NCBI GenBank assembly: GCA_016712045.1
Contig: JADJRV010000001.1
Span: 265,641 to 329,640, forward strand
Length of the DNA stretch: 64,000 nucleotides
Source: Chloracidobacterium sp.
Lineage (GTDB): Bacteria > Acidobacteriota > Blastocatellia > Pyrinomonadales > Pyrinomonadaceae
Direction: 5' to 3'
Shown here: positions 34,959 through 43,379 of the stretch, in pieces
Position numbering within the stretch: position 1 is the stretch's first letter
How the letters are laid out: every line of letters begins with the position of its first letter
Translations under genes and position numbers: made by a program
Notes under the pieces: generated by a model
Seen by the model: the letters and a program-made list of their open reading frames with translations, nothing else
Told to the model about the DNA's origin: nothing
Database searches by the model: none

Positions 34959-35475
34959 AGTTGGTCGTAATCATCGCGGTGAACAGGTCATTTAGAAGTC
35001 TTCCGCGGAAATTTGAAACTGCGGTGTTTCGGTGAAGGTCAATCTGCCGCATGACGTCCGCATCTATGCGGTCGGCATCCGCATGGCAATAGACCAGTAA
35101 TGGAACTTGATCGTCTTTAACTTTCAAGATTTCGTGGATGTTATCTTTCCACTGAGGATAAAAAACAATGTAGCAATCGGTGCCTTCACGGTTGGCGAAT
35201 TCGTTCATGTTTGGAACACCGACGAGGTTCTTGTCACTGAACAGCGAAGACCGCAGAACCACTTCGCGTAGCGTGGTGTACCCGTCGCCGCTCCCAAAGA
35301 GAGCAATCTTCCGCTTCGAAAGGCCCTTTCCTAGACGCATTCCGACGGGGATAACGCCACGAAGATACTGCCATCCCTTCACGCACGCCGTGAGGATAAC
35401 GAGAATCGTCGCTGGATAGCCCAGAACATCTAAGATTGATGTGGTAACGCTCCACACGTGATTTAAAGTTTGCAT
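34948..35475 (-). CDS. Membrane-anchored Rossmann/TIR-like protein, candidate CBASS effector
   Basis: This 175-residue protein has one membrane helix (about 14-36, ILDVLGYPATILVILTACV) and a cytoplasmic alpha/beta domain. Strands KRKIALFGSG, CYIVFYPQW and QVPLLVYCHAD alternate with helices and end in NTAVSNFRGRLLNDLFTAMI, a TIR- or Rossmann-like layout. No clear NADase Glu is visible. In CBASS the gene next to the CD-NTase usually encodes the killing effector, so I infer a nucleotide-gated membrane-damaging role. It begins 8 bases after the S24 gene and overlaps the CD-NTase gene by 11. Confidence 0.6.
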   Translation of the reverse strand: MQTLNHVWSVTTSILDVLGYPATILVILTACVKGWQYLRGVIPVGMRLGKGLSKRKIALFGSGDGYTTLREVVLRSSLFSDKNLVGVPNMNEFANREGTDCYIVFYPQWKDNIHEILKVKDDQVPLLVYCHADADRIDADVMRQIDLHRNTAVSNFRGRLLNDLFTAMITTNYEK

Positions 35476-35483
35476 ACCGGTTT

Positions 35484-35879
35484 CTATACGCTCGGAATTA
35501 CCGCAACAAAGATTCCTTGAATTATTAGGTCGGCGGTAAGAACAATTGGCCTAAAACTCTCGTCAGAGGACTCCGGTCTTAGGACTACTAACCCCTTTTC
35601 TTGATGAAATCGCTTTACAGTAGCCTCGCCGTCAACGTAGGCGACAACAATATCGTTCACCTCTGCCGTAGGCTGCTGACGAATCAACATCAAGTCTCCG
35701 CTCTGAATCCCCGCCTTATCCATCGATTTTCCGCGAGCCTTCAGAATGAAGTGGGGAAATCTTGCGGGAGCCAGCCGTGTCGAGACGCGAATCTTTCCCT
35801 CGACGTTTTCCTCGGCGAGAGAAAGCACCCCGCATGCCGCGTGGCCTACCACCGGAACGAAGACCGTTTCTTCCCCCAA
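35484..35879 (-). CDS. Stand-alone UmuD/LexA-type S24 self-cleaving peptidase
   Basis: TTG start at 35879 gives 131 residues with no DNA-binding domain; upstream in-frame codons meet a stop 12 codons earlier. The protein has a cleavage-like Ala-Cys-Gly at 15-17 (VGHAACGVLS), catalytic Ser52 in RGKSMDKAGI and Lys89 in GEATVKRF. Intervals Cys16-Ser52 (36) and Ser52-Lys89 (37) equal those of UmuD (Cys24, Ser60, Lys97). It is the first gene of the CBASS-like operon and could sense DNA damage through RecA or process a partner. No umuC is adjacent. Confidence 0.85.
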   Translation of the reverse strand: MGEETVFVPVVGHAACGVLSLAEENVEGKIRVSTRLAPARFPHFILKARGKSMDKAGIQSGDLMLIRQQPTAEVNDIVVAYVDGEATVKRFHQEKGLVVLRPESSDESFRPIVLTADLIIQGIFVAVIPSV

Positions 35880-35987
35880 TACGCCGAATTGGCCGATCAG
35901 ATCGCGAAGCCTTTCGAATTAACAAACGAACTAAACTGCAGTCGTGGGATGTCGAGACGGTTTCGTCGGGTGTTTGGAAACAAGGGA

Positions 35988-36016
35988 AATGTAGCACTAA
36001 CCGTTTGCTTTGGCAA
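35988..36016 (-). promoter_or_regulatory. Sigma70-type promoter candidate for the CBASS-like operon
   Basis: Reading leftward: TTGCCA (36016-36011), 17-base spacer, TACATT (35993-35988). It lies about 110 bases before the S24 start and just outside the TolC-side terminator. No LexA-type palindrome that I can recognise overlaps it. Confidence 0.45.
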
Positions 36017-36020
36017 GAGA

Positions 36021-36052
36021 AAAGGCCCCGTCGTGGGACGAGGCCCTTTTTT
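36021..36052. terminator. Bidirectional terminator after tolC-like gene
   Basis: GGCCCCGTC pairs with GACGAGGCC (one mismatch) across GTGG, with four A to the left and six T to the right. It isolates the efflux operon from the CBASS-like operon. Confidence 0.85.
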
Positions 36053-36058
36053 GTAATG

Positions 36059-37745
36059 TTATTTGGAAACCGTGACGTTGTTGACGGTAAGGGTTGCGCC
36101 GATGGAGCGTTGAAATTCGGAGACGGCTTTGTTTAGGTCCGACTGGGTACGAAACTCGAGTGAGCGGGCGATGGCGAGGTCGGTGGTGCGTTGGCGAACC
36201 AGGTAAAATGTGGTCGTGCCGGCACGAAACTGGCGTTGTTCGCTTGCGAGCAGTTCCTCGGCGGCGATGCGCGAGGCGGTCGCGGATGCGAGACGTGACT
36301 CGGACGAACGGAGAGCTTGCAGGGCGTTGCGGACCTCGGCCTCGACTATCTGCTCGGTCTGTGCACGGTTGTTTGCAATGCGGTCGCCCTCTACGAGCGA
36401 ACGGCCAAAATTAGCTTTTGCGGTGCGATTTCGTAAGGGAGCCCGATCTGGACGCCGACACGTACGTCGGATAATCGAGAGCGGCGAGATTGCCCAGCGA
36501 TGAACCGTAGCCGCCGACGAGATTTGGCGGAACATTTGCCGCACCCGACGAAAGTGGGTTTGGTGTACCCGCTAAGCCCGCCGCCGTATATGAGCCTACG
36601 AGGTCGATCTGCGGTTTTGTCTGATCCTTATAAAACCTCTGGTCGATCTTATTGATATCGGACTGTGTTTCAAGCTGGGCGATCTCGGGGCGGTTTTTCA
36701 TCGCCTCGGCAGTCGCAACTTCGAGCCCAATACGCGGGATCTGGGGATTTGTCGATGTCACGGGCGTTATCGGCCGCGACCATTCGGCGGCTGAGCGGTC
36801 GGGCAACAGCAAGGTTTTGAGGATGTTCTCATTTCGCGTGACACTTTCCTGAGCGGCAAAGATCAACTGCTCAAATGTCGCGATCTGTGCCTCTGCGGCG
36901 ACTATCTCGATAGGTGCAAGCACGCCCTTATCGACGAGACGTTTGTTGCTTTCGAGCTGTTCGCGGGCATGGGTGAGCGTGTCGTTTTGCACCTGTAGAT
37001 TGCGTAGAGCAAAAACGAGGTCCCAGTACGCCTGTTCGACCGACGATATCGAGTCGATGGCTTTTAGGCGGAGCTGCGATTCGGATATCTCGATGTTCTT
37101 GCCGGCGATCATGATATTCCGCCGATTGGCATCGATCCTAAGACCGCCAGAGCAGGTTGTGTATGTCGCGATCAGATTCGTTGGAAATTGCGGGTTTAGC
37201 GTGGCGTTGCGGTTAGTCGTCACCGTGCGTGCCTGATTAAATATCACATCATACGAACCGCCAAATCGAGGCGTAAAACCCGACAGGCCGATGTCGTTAA
37301 AAAACTGCCGCTGCGTCACCGAACCATTGACCGCACCACCGATGGTCGATGCCGTGGGCGTCGTGCGGCTCTCGTAAAACGTCTGCGAGTTGAAAAACGG
37401 ATCGTAAATGCCCTTTGCCGCTTTGAGGTTAAAATCCGAGATCTGGGCGTCGTTTCGCGACACGTCGATGTCGTTATTGTTCTTGAGCGCCATGTCGATG
37501 GCATCCGTGAGCGGCAGCGACAACGGTTCGGCAGTGTTCACGCCTACACGCGACGGATCCGGCATCGGTTTGAGCGGGGTCGTAAATGTCGGCTGAATTG
37601 GCGTCGGCTCGGGAGTCGGAGTCGGCGTTTGACCGAACGCAGAAGAGAAACAAAACATCGCCAATAAATGCAGAAGCCCGCGCGTAAGCAAGGGCGTAGC
37701 AGTCAACGTCGCGTTACGCCCTTGCTTACGCGCGGGCTTCTGCAT
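36059..37745 (-). CDS. TolC-family outer-membrane efflux protein (frameshifted)
   Basis: Start MQKPARKQGR (ATG 37745) or GTG 37766, the latter overlapping the RND stop (TAGTG). The protein has an unusual signal peptide largely encoded by a palindromic repeat, then a Pro/Thr-rich stretch. The OEP helical hairpins follow: LPLTDAIDMALKNNNDIDVSRNDAQI, SSVEQAYWDLVFALRNLQVQNDTL, and after the break RNRTAKANFGRSLVEGDRIA with the C-terminal NALQALRSSESRL helix. Single-base losses at about 36465 and 36437 split the gene. It is the outer-membrane channel for the RND pump encoded just upstream. Confidence 0.83.
37670..37743. repeat. Palindromic repeat, copy with perfect 29-bp arms
   Basis: Left arm 37670-37698 and right arm 37715-37743 are exact reverse complements (29 bp), with a 16-base centre. 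Arms read GCAGAAGCCCGCGCGTAAGC then AAGGGCGTA. The element lies inside the coding start of the tolC-like gene and supplies its signal-peptide residues. Confidence 0.92.
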
Positions 37746-37765
37746 ATTTTTGGATCTTACAACCA

Positions 37766-40700
37766 CTAATTTTGCTCTGCCTCCTCAACTTCAGGTGCGG
37801 GATCTTCCTTTTCCGGCTTTGATCGCTTGAATTTCGATACCAGTCCACTAAACGCGCCGCCGATCTCTTTGAACACGGTCAATTCCTGAGCGTCGTCAAA
37901 GATCGAATAGAAAACTGGCACGGCAAGCAGCGTCAACAACAGGCACAGCGACTGGCCGCCGACGACCAAAATACCGATCGAGCGGTTGGTCGCGGCTCCG
38001 GCTCCGCTGCCGATAATTAGCGGGATCATACCGGCGACAAGCGCCATCGTGGTCATCAAAATAGGACGCAGACGGTCGCGGTTCGCCTGGATGATCGCAT
38101 CGTAGCGGCCCATTCCACGCGAACGCAGAGTGTTTGTATGATCGATCTGCAAAATGGCATTTTTCTTTACGATACCGAAAAGCAGCAGTATGCCGAGTGC
38201 GGAAAAGATATTGAGTGTCTGTCCCGCGATAGCTGTCGAGATGAGAGCGAACGGCACCGACAACGGCAGCGTCAGCAGGATCGTTACCGGATGGATAAAC
38301 GATTCGAACTGCGCCGCGAGGATCAGATACATAAAGACGAACGACAGCAGGAACGCGAGCAGAAATGAATCGAACGCCCTCTGCAATTCCTTTGACTGGC
38401 CCTGGACGCCGGTAGCATATTCGGACGGCAGATTTAGCTCTTTGACGTATCCCTCAAGTTTTGTCAAAGCGTCGGCCTCAGACGTGTTTGGCGGCAGGCT
38501 CGACGAGATCGTCACGACACGCTGGCGATTTAAGCGGGCAATTGACGAAGGGCTGCGTGCCTCTTGCGCCGTCACCAAACGGTCTAATGCGACAGGATCG
38601 CTCTTATTTGACGCGACGGTGAAATACTGCAAGTTTTCACGCGTCCGGCGAAACTTTTCATCCGCCTGGACCACGACATCATACTGCTGAGTGCCTTCGC
38701 TAAAGGTGGATACACGCTGGCCCGCGGCAGCTATATTTAGGGCACGCGAAATGTCCGATGCATTGACGCCGAGGTCGGCAGCTTTTGCACGATCGATGAC
38801 GAAACGAACCTCAGGCGTGCCGAGATCGACCGAGTTGTCGGGGTCGCGAAAGCTCGGGTCCTGCTTCATTTTCTCGACCAGTTGGTTTGCGTAATTGTTG
38901 AGTTGCTCCATGTCCGGACCCGAAATAAAGTACCCGATGCCCGATCCGCCGCGGCCAAGCCCGATGCCCTGAGCGATCGACGACGACGCCGACACATTAA
39001 CGCGCCAGTCCTTGTTCGTGTATTGTTTGACGATCTGGCGGGCCTGATTGATCAGTTGAGCCTGACCTTGCTTGCGTTCGCTCACAGGTACGAGACTGAC
39101 GGTAATGCTCCCGCTGTTGCCGCCGCCTCCACCACCGCCGCCAAAGCCACCGGCATTGACGACCGTGTTTCTTAGGCTCGGCAACTGTTCGCGAACGTCG
39201 CGGGCAATACGGTCGAGGATCGATTGCGTCGCTGCGAGCGATGTGCCCTGCGGCCCGCGAACGCTGATCTGAAATACCGATTCGTCCTCATCCGGCAAAA
39301 ACGCCATACCAACATATTTATATAGCGGCACGATCGAGGCGACCGTCAAGACGCAGATAAGCACAACGACCCAACGAAAACGCATCGCCAGCTTGAGCAT
39401 CCACGTGTACCCGCCATCGACCTTGCTGTAAAACCAACCGGACTTGGACGAGCCTTCGGCCTCGTCGGTCTCAGGTCTCAAGTCCAAAGCCTCATGTCCT
39501 TCTTCCGACATTGGACCTGGGACTTGGGGCTTGGAACTTGGAACTTTCTTCTTGATCCACCTCGCCGCGAGCATTGGCGTCAGGGTGAACGAAACGATCA
39601 GAGAAACCGCGATCGCCGCTGCCGAGGTCAGGCCAAATGACGACATAAAACGACCGACGATGCCGGTCATAAAGCCGACGGGTATAAAGACCGCAAGCAA
39701 ACTCAATGTCGTTGCCAGCACGGCGAGGCCGATCTCGCGTGTGCCTTCGACGGCTGCTTGGTACGGATCCATTCCCTTTTCCTCGACAAAGCGATAGATA
39801 TTTTCCAGCACAACTATCGCGTCATCGATCACGATCCCGACCATCAACGTCAACGCAAGCATCGTCATCTGATTTAAGCTGTAGCCAAACGCCGCGATCA
39901 ACGCAAAAGCAGCAATGATCGATACCGGAATGGCGAGCGATGCGATGATTGTCGTGCGGATGTTCCAAAGGAAAAAGAAAACAATAATTGCCGCAAAAAG
40001 GGCTCCGAGGACGAGATGCTCCTCGATAGCGTGGAGCGAAGTTTCGATAAATTCGGATTGGTCGCGGACGACGGCAACCTTAAAATCTTTTGGCAGAGTC
40101 GGGATGATCGTCGCCATCCTCTGTTTGACGCTGCTGATGAGGGCGACGGTGTTGGCACCCGACTGTTTACGAACGCCGATCGAGACAGCGGGATTACCGT
40201 CGAGCGAAAACGCATTTGTCGGTTCCGCAGCTCCTTGTTCGACGCGGCCGATGTCTTTGAGCTTGATCGAGAAACCGTTTTTGGTCGCGATGACGATGTC
40301 ATTAAACTCCTCGACCTTGGTGAGCTTGCTGATCGTTCTGAGGCCGACGGTTTTCGCTCCCTCGACAAGTGTTCCGCCCGGCAACTCCTGGTTCTGAGAC
40401 GCAACTGCACTCGTGACCTGAGTGACCGACAGCCCGTACGCCCGTAGACGGTCAGGGTCGATGAAAAGCTTGATCTGTTTCGCACGCCCGCCAAAGACCA
40501 TGACCTCACCAACGCCGTCGGCGGACTCTATCTTTTCCTGGATAAGAGTCCTGACCAGATCGCTTAGCTCAATAACATTTCGCGGAGCGCTGATCGAATA
40601 CATCAGCACCGGCATCGAATCCGGGTCGGCCTTACGGGCAACCGGCGGGTCAGCATCCTCGGGCAGACGGTTGACGACGGTGCTGAGTTTTTGCTGGACC

Positions 40701-41023
40701 TCTTGGAATGCTTGGTCTGGGTCTTTTTCGAGGTTAAACGTAAGCGTGATGTTCGACCCGCCGCGTGACGAGCTGGATCGCATCTCGTCGATACCGGGGA
40801 CGGTGTTCAGGGCACTCTCGATCGGGTCGGTGACCTCGGTTTCCATCTCCTGCGGAGCGGCACCGGTATTATTCGTTCCGACCGAGATGGTCGGCAGGTC
40901 GATCTTTGGAAAGCGGTCAACGCCCAGCGTAAAAAAGCTAAACCCACCGACAACCGTCAAAAACAGGACGATCACGGTCGCGAAAACCGGGCGATGAACA
41001 CATATTTCGGCTAGCCACTGCAT
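37766..41023 (-). CDS. RND multidrug efflux permease (HAE1 family)
   Basis: Start MQWLAEICVHRPVFATVIVL (ATG 41023); the frame continues ten codons further through repeat DNA. At about 1085 residues it has the full RND architecture: TM1, porter domain I (GTNNTGAAPQEMETEVTDPI), TM2-6 with the proton-relay GIVIDDAIVVLENIYRF, a central cytoplasmic linker, TM7, porter domain II, and TM8-12 (LLTLPLSVPFALISTAIAGQ). The linker at about residues 492-519 is encoded by a heptamer intergenic repeat (see 39470). It is an inner-membrane drug/proton antiporter working with the adaptor and TolC genes on either side. Confidence 0.95.
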   Translation of the reverse strand: MQWLAEICVHRPVFATVIVLFLTVVGGFSFFTLGVDRFPKIDLPTISVGTNNTGAAPQEMETEVTDPIESALNTVPGIDEMRSSSSRGGSNITLTFNLEKDPDQAFQEVQQKLSTVVNRLPEDADPPVARKADPDSMPVLMYSISAPRNVIELSDLVRTLIQEKIESADGVGEVMVFGGRAKQIKLFIDPDRLRAYGLSVTQVTSAVASQNQELPGGTLVEGAKTVGLRTISKLTKVEEFNDIVIATKNGFSIKLKDIGRVEQGAAEPTNAFSLDGNPAVSIGVRKQSGANTVALISSVKQRMATIIPTLPKDFKVAVVRDQSEFIETSLHAIEEHLVLGALFAAIIVFFFLWNIRTTIIASLAIPVSIIAAFALIAAFGYSLNQMTMLALTLMVGIVIDDAIVVLENIYRFVEEKGMDPYQAAVEGTREIGLAVLATTLSLLAVFIPVGFMTGIVGRFMSSFGLTSAAAIAVSLIVSFTLTPMLAARWIKKKVPSSKPQVPGPMSEEGHEALDLRPETDEAEGSSKSGWFYSKVDGGYTWMLKLAMRFRWVVVLICVLTVASIVPLYKYVGMAFLPDEDESVFQISVRGPQGTSLAATQSILDRIARDVREQLPSLRNTVVNAGGFGGGGGGGGNSGSITVSLVPVSERKQGQAQLINQARQIVKQYTNKDWRVNVSASSSIAQGIGLGRGGSGIGYFISGPDMEQLNNYANQLVEKMKQDPSFRDPDNSVDLGTPEVRFVIDRAKAADLGVNASDISRALNIAAAGQRVSTFSEGTQQYDVVVQADEKFRRTRENLQYFTVASNKSDPVALDRLVTAQEARSPSSIARLNRQRVVTISSSLPPNTSEADALTKLEGYVKELNLPSEYATGVQGQSKELQRAFDSFLLAFLLSFVFMYLILAAQFESFIHPVTILLTLPLSVPFALISTAIAGQTLNIFSALGILLLFGIVKKNAILQIDHTNTLRSRGMGRYDAIIQANRDRLRPILMTTMALVAGMIPLIIGSGAGAATNRSIGILVVGGQSLCLLLTLLAVPVFYSIFDDAQELTVFKEIGGAFSGLVSKFKRSKPEKEDPAPEVEEAEQN
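39470..39547. repeat. 7-bp period repeat (AAGTCCC family) inside the RND coding sequence
   Basis: TCAGGTC, TCAAGTC, CAAAGCC, TCATGTC then the inverted set ACCTGGG, ACTTGGG, GCTTGGA, ACTTGGA. The frame stays open through it and encodes a Pro/Ser/Glu-rich insert in the cytoplasmic loop. Related copies flank the operon genes at about 41029-41064 and 41530-41566. Confidence 0.85.
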
Positions 41024-41081
41024 AAGAAGTAAGTCCCAAGGCTCAAGTCCCAAGCCTCAAGTCAAGAAGGTGTTTTGATCC

Positions 41082-41474
41082 CTACTTGAATTTCCGTCCT
41101 TTTAAGTCAGATTGACGTAAATAATTTGAAAGCCCTGAGATGACCCTGCTATTCTCGATCGCTCTCGCAGAGATGAGGTTAAATTCTGCCTCAGAAATGT
41201 ATTCCTGATCGAGAGCTACAAACAAAAGCGAGCGGGTTTCTCCTGCGGAGCCCTTTGCGATTGACAGGAAATTAGCAAATTCCTTATCACCATCTCGTTC
41301 AAACCCTTCGGCCACGTTCGACATTATGGAAACTGATGCCCGACAAATCTGATCCTTGAGGCCATAATCACGAGAAAAACCATCATGTTTTGTAATTCCG
41401 TAAATATTTTTTGTTAACTCTCTGGCGATCTTCCAAGCCTCCAGATCTTCAAAACGTTGAATTGTTGACATCAT
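41082..41474 (-). CDS. Four-helix-bundle protein (23S rRNA IVP-like)
   Basis: The 130-residue protein (ATG 41474 or the next Met) matches the TIGR02436 four-helix family: QRFEDLEAWKIARELTKNIY, DYGLKDQICRASVSIMSNVAEGFER, EFANFLSIAKGSAGETRSLLFVA and ISGLSNYLRQ. The family was first seen encoded by intervening sequences in 23S rRNA genes; function is unknown. Here it sits between the adaptor and permease genes of an efflux operon, flanked on both sides by AAGTCCC-type repeats, which suggests it moved in. Confidence 0.9.
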   Translation of the reverse strand: MMSTIQRFEDLEAWKIARELTKNIYGITKHDGFSRDYGLKDQICRASVSIMSNVAEGFERDGDKEFANFLSIAKGSAGETRSLLFVALDQEYISEAEFNLISARAIENSRVISGLSNYLRQSDLKGRKFK

Positions 41475-41563
41475 CTTCCTCCGTTCTTATTAAATTAGTT
41501 AACCTGAAACCAAATCAACACCGGCATCACAGACTTGGGACTCTTGGGACATTGGACTCGGGA

Positions 41564-42859
41564 CTAATAGGCGACTTTTGCTCCCTCGTAAAGTTGGTCG
41601 AGATTGCTGGTTGCGACGGTTTGGTCAGCGTCGAGGCCGGAGATGACTTGGTACGAATCCCCCTCTTCGGTGCCGAGTTGGATGACGCGGAGTTTGGCAA
41701 GGCCTTCTTCGATCACGAAAACACGATAGGATTGGGTTCCCTGATCATTGTAAACGGCGGTCTTTGGAACGAACACGCCCTTGCCGCCGCCTTCGCGATT
41801 GATCTGAGCAGTGACGAACATGCCGGTTCGCAGGCCGTTGTCGTTATTGTCGATCAGCGCCTCGACGATCGCCGAACGGGATACCGGATCGACCGCCGGA
41901 TTGATCGCCGAAACCGTTCCCGCAAATTTTCTATCTTTATACGCATCGACTTCGAACGAGACGCCGCGTCCGACAGCTATGTACGGAACGTCGGCCTCGG
42001 GCACCTGTATCTGGGCTTTGATCGGATTGGTTCTAAGGATCGTGGCGACTATGGACGCGGACGAAACGTATTCGCCGACAGCGACCGGACGGCTGCTGAC
42101 AAAGCCCGAAAATGGTGCTCTGATGACTGTATCCACGATCGCCTGCTGAGCATCGGCGACCTGCGTCTGTGCCGATTCGACATTTGCCTGAGCACTGACG
42201 ATCGCCTGATTGCTTTGCTTTGCGGTGTTTACCGCTGAGTCAAGATTTTGCTTTGCAGCATTTGCGCGTGTCCTAGCTGTATCGCGGGCGGTGCGATAGG
42301 TTTCGTAGGTGATCATCGCTACATCCCCGGTCTCGGTCAATTCGCGATAACGCTTTTCGTTGGCCTCGGCCTGTTTAAGCTCAGCCAGCGTCTGCTGATA
42401 ATTTGCATCCGCCGCACGAACCTCCGGCACCGTCGATGCATTAAACTTACGTCCGTCCAGCAATCCCAGCCGTGCCTCCGCCTGTTTGACGCCCGCCCGT
42501 GCCTGCTTTACAGCGGCTTGCGCCGTTGCGAGTTGGAGCCGTGCGTCGCGGTCATCGACGCGAGCGATCACCGATCCCTGCGCAACAAATTCGCCGGCAT
42601 TGATCAGAATATTGGCGATCTTGCCGGCGGTTTTGGGAGCGACGTTAGATGTTTCCTGAGCCGTCAGGCTGCCCGTTGCATGGATGACGGAGGCAACATC
42701 GCGTGACTCGCTTTTGCCTACGGTTATTGCGGTCGCGGGTTTTTGCGGGTCAGTGTTCGCATTGCCCCGCCTCCCGCTGTTGGATGAGGACGAACCACAG
42801 GCCAATGAAGAAAGAATGGCGGCGACGCAGATGAGCGCTTTTAGACGTGTATTCCACAT
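41564..42859 (-). CDS. RND efflux periplasmic adaptor (membrane-fusion protein), lipoprotein
   Basis: The 431-residue protein starts with a lipoprotein signal (VAAILSSLACG, Cys21). The adaptor layout follows: barrel strand VASVIHATGSLTAQETSNVAPKT, lipoyl half GKIANILINAGEFVAQGSVIA, a long coiled-coil hairpin (about 120-230, Ala/Gln-rich), second lipoyl half VIRAPFSGFVSSRPVAVGEYV, and beta-barrel TVSAINPAVDPVSRSAIVEALI. It bridges the permease and TolC. It is the first gene of the leftward efflux operon. Confidence 0.93.
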   Translation of the reverse strand: MWNTRLKALICVAAILSSLACGSSSSNSGRRGNANTDPQKPATAITVGKSESRDVASVIHATGSLTAQETSNVAPKTAGKIANILINAGEFVAQGSVIARVDDRDARLQLATAQAAVKQARAGVKQAEARLGLLDGRKFNASTVPEVRAADANYQQTLAELKQAEANEKRYRELTETGDVAMITYETYRTARDTARTRANAAKQNLDSAVNTAKQSNQAIVSAQANVESAQTQVADAQQAIVDTVIRAPFSGFVSSRPVAVGEYVSSASIVATILRTNPIKAQIQVPEADVPYIAVGRGVSFEVDAYKDRKFAGTVSAINPAVDPVSRSAIVEALIDNNDNGLRTGMFVTAQINREGGGKGVFVPKTAVYNDQGTQSYRVFVIEEGLAKLRVIQLGTEEGDSYQVISGLDADQTVATSNLDQLYEGAKVAY

Positions 42860-43053
42860 AGATAAATTGTCTAAGCCTCATATTTTACAACACTAGGAGG
42901 CCTGTCCAGGCAAGATATATGTAAATTTTTGTCAACGAAACGTCAAAAAATCTACGTAATTATAGTGATGTTGCGAACGACGAGTTGTGCTGATCAACCG
43001 CTCGAATGTTAAAATATTATAATCAAATTAACTACCGAGAGGTCAGCCATAAT

Positions 43054-43374
43054 ATGCAAGAAATAACCGTATCCGAACTAAAAGCCCAGCTCGACGCTGG
43101 GGACGATATCCAACTCATCGACGTTCGTCAGCCTGACGAATATGCCTTTGCAAAGATCGAGGGAGCAAAGCTGATACCGCTCGGCGAGATCATGTCGCGC
43201 GTAGAGGAGATCGACCCGACACGTGACACCGTCATCCATTGCAAAATGGGCGGCCGCAGCGCGCGGGCGATCGAATTTTTGGAACATTCGGGTTTTGAGG
43301 GAAGCTTAAAGAATCTTGTCGGCGGGATCACGGCATGGTCGAACGACGTCGATCCGGGCGTGCCTAAATACTAA
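43054..43374 (+). CDS. Rhodanese-like domain protein
   Basis: ATG 43054 is preceded by GAGAGG. The 106-residue single-domain rhodanese has IQLIDVRQPDEYAFAKIEGAKLIPLGE and the active-site loop VIHCKMGGRSARA with Cys as sulfur carrier. Single-domain forms transfer sulfane sulfur in cysteine or thiosulfate metabolism. The preceding 190 bases hold no other gene. Confidence 0.92.
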   Translation: MQEITVSELKAQLDAGDDIQLIDVRQPDEYAFAKIEGAKLIPLGEIMSRVEEIDPTRDTVIHCKMGGRSARAIEFLEHSGFEGSLKNLVGGITAWSNDVDPGVPKY

Positions 43375-43379
43375 GAGGC

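Noticed and set aside
33226..35997. Programmed frameshifting as the cause of the broken CD-NTase and E2 frames
   Set aside because: No slippery heptamer and many unrelated genes in the window have similar one-base breaks, so sequencing error is simpler.
41411..42238. Antisense 275-residue frame over the adaptor gene
   Set aside because: Low-complexity Asp/Arg-rich shadow of the adaptor coding strand.
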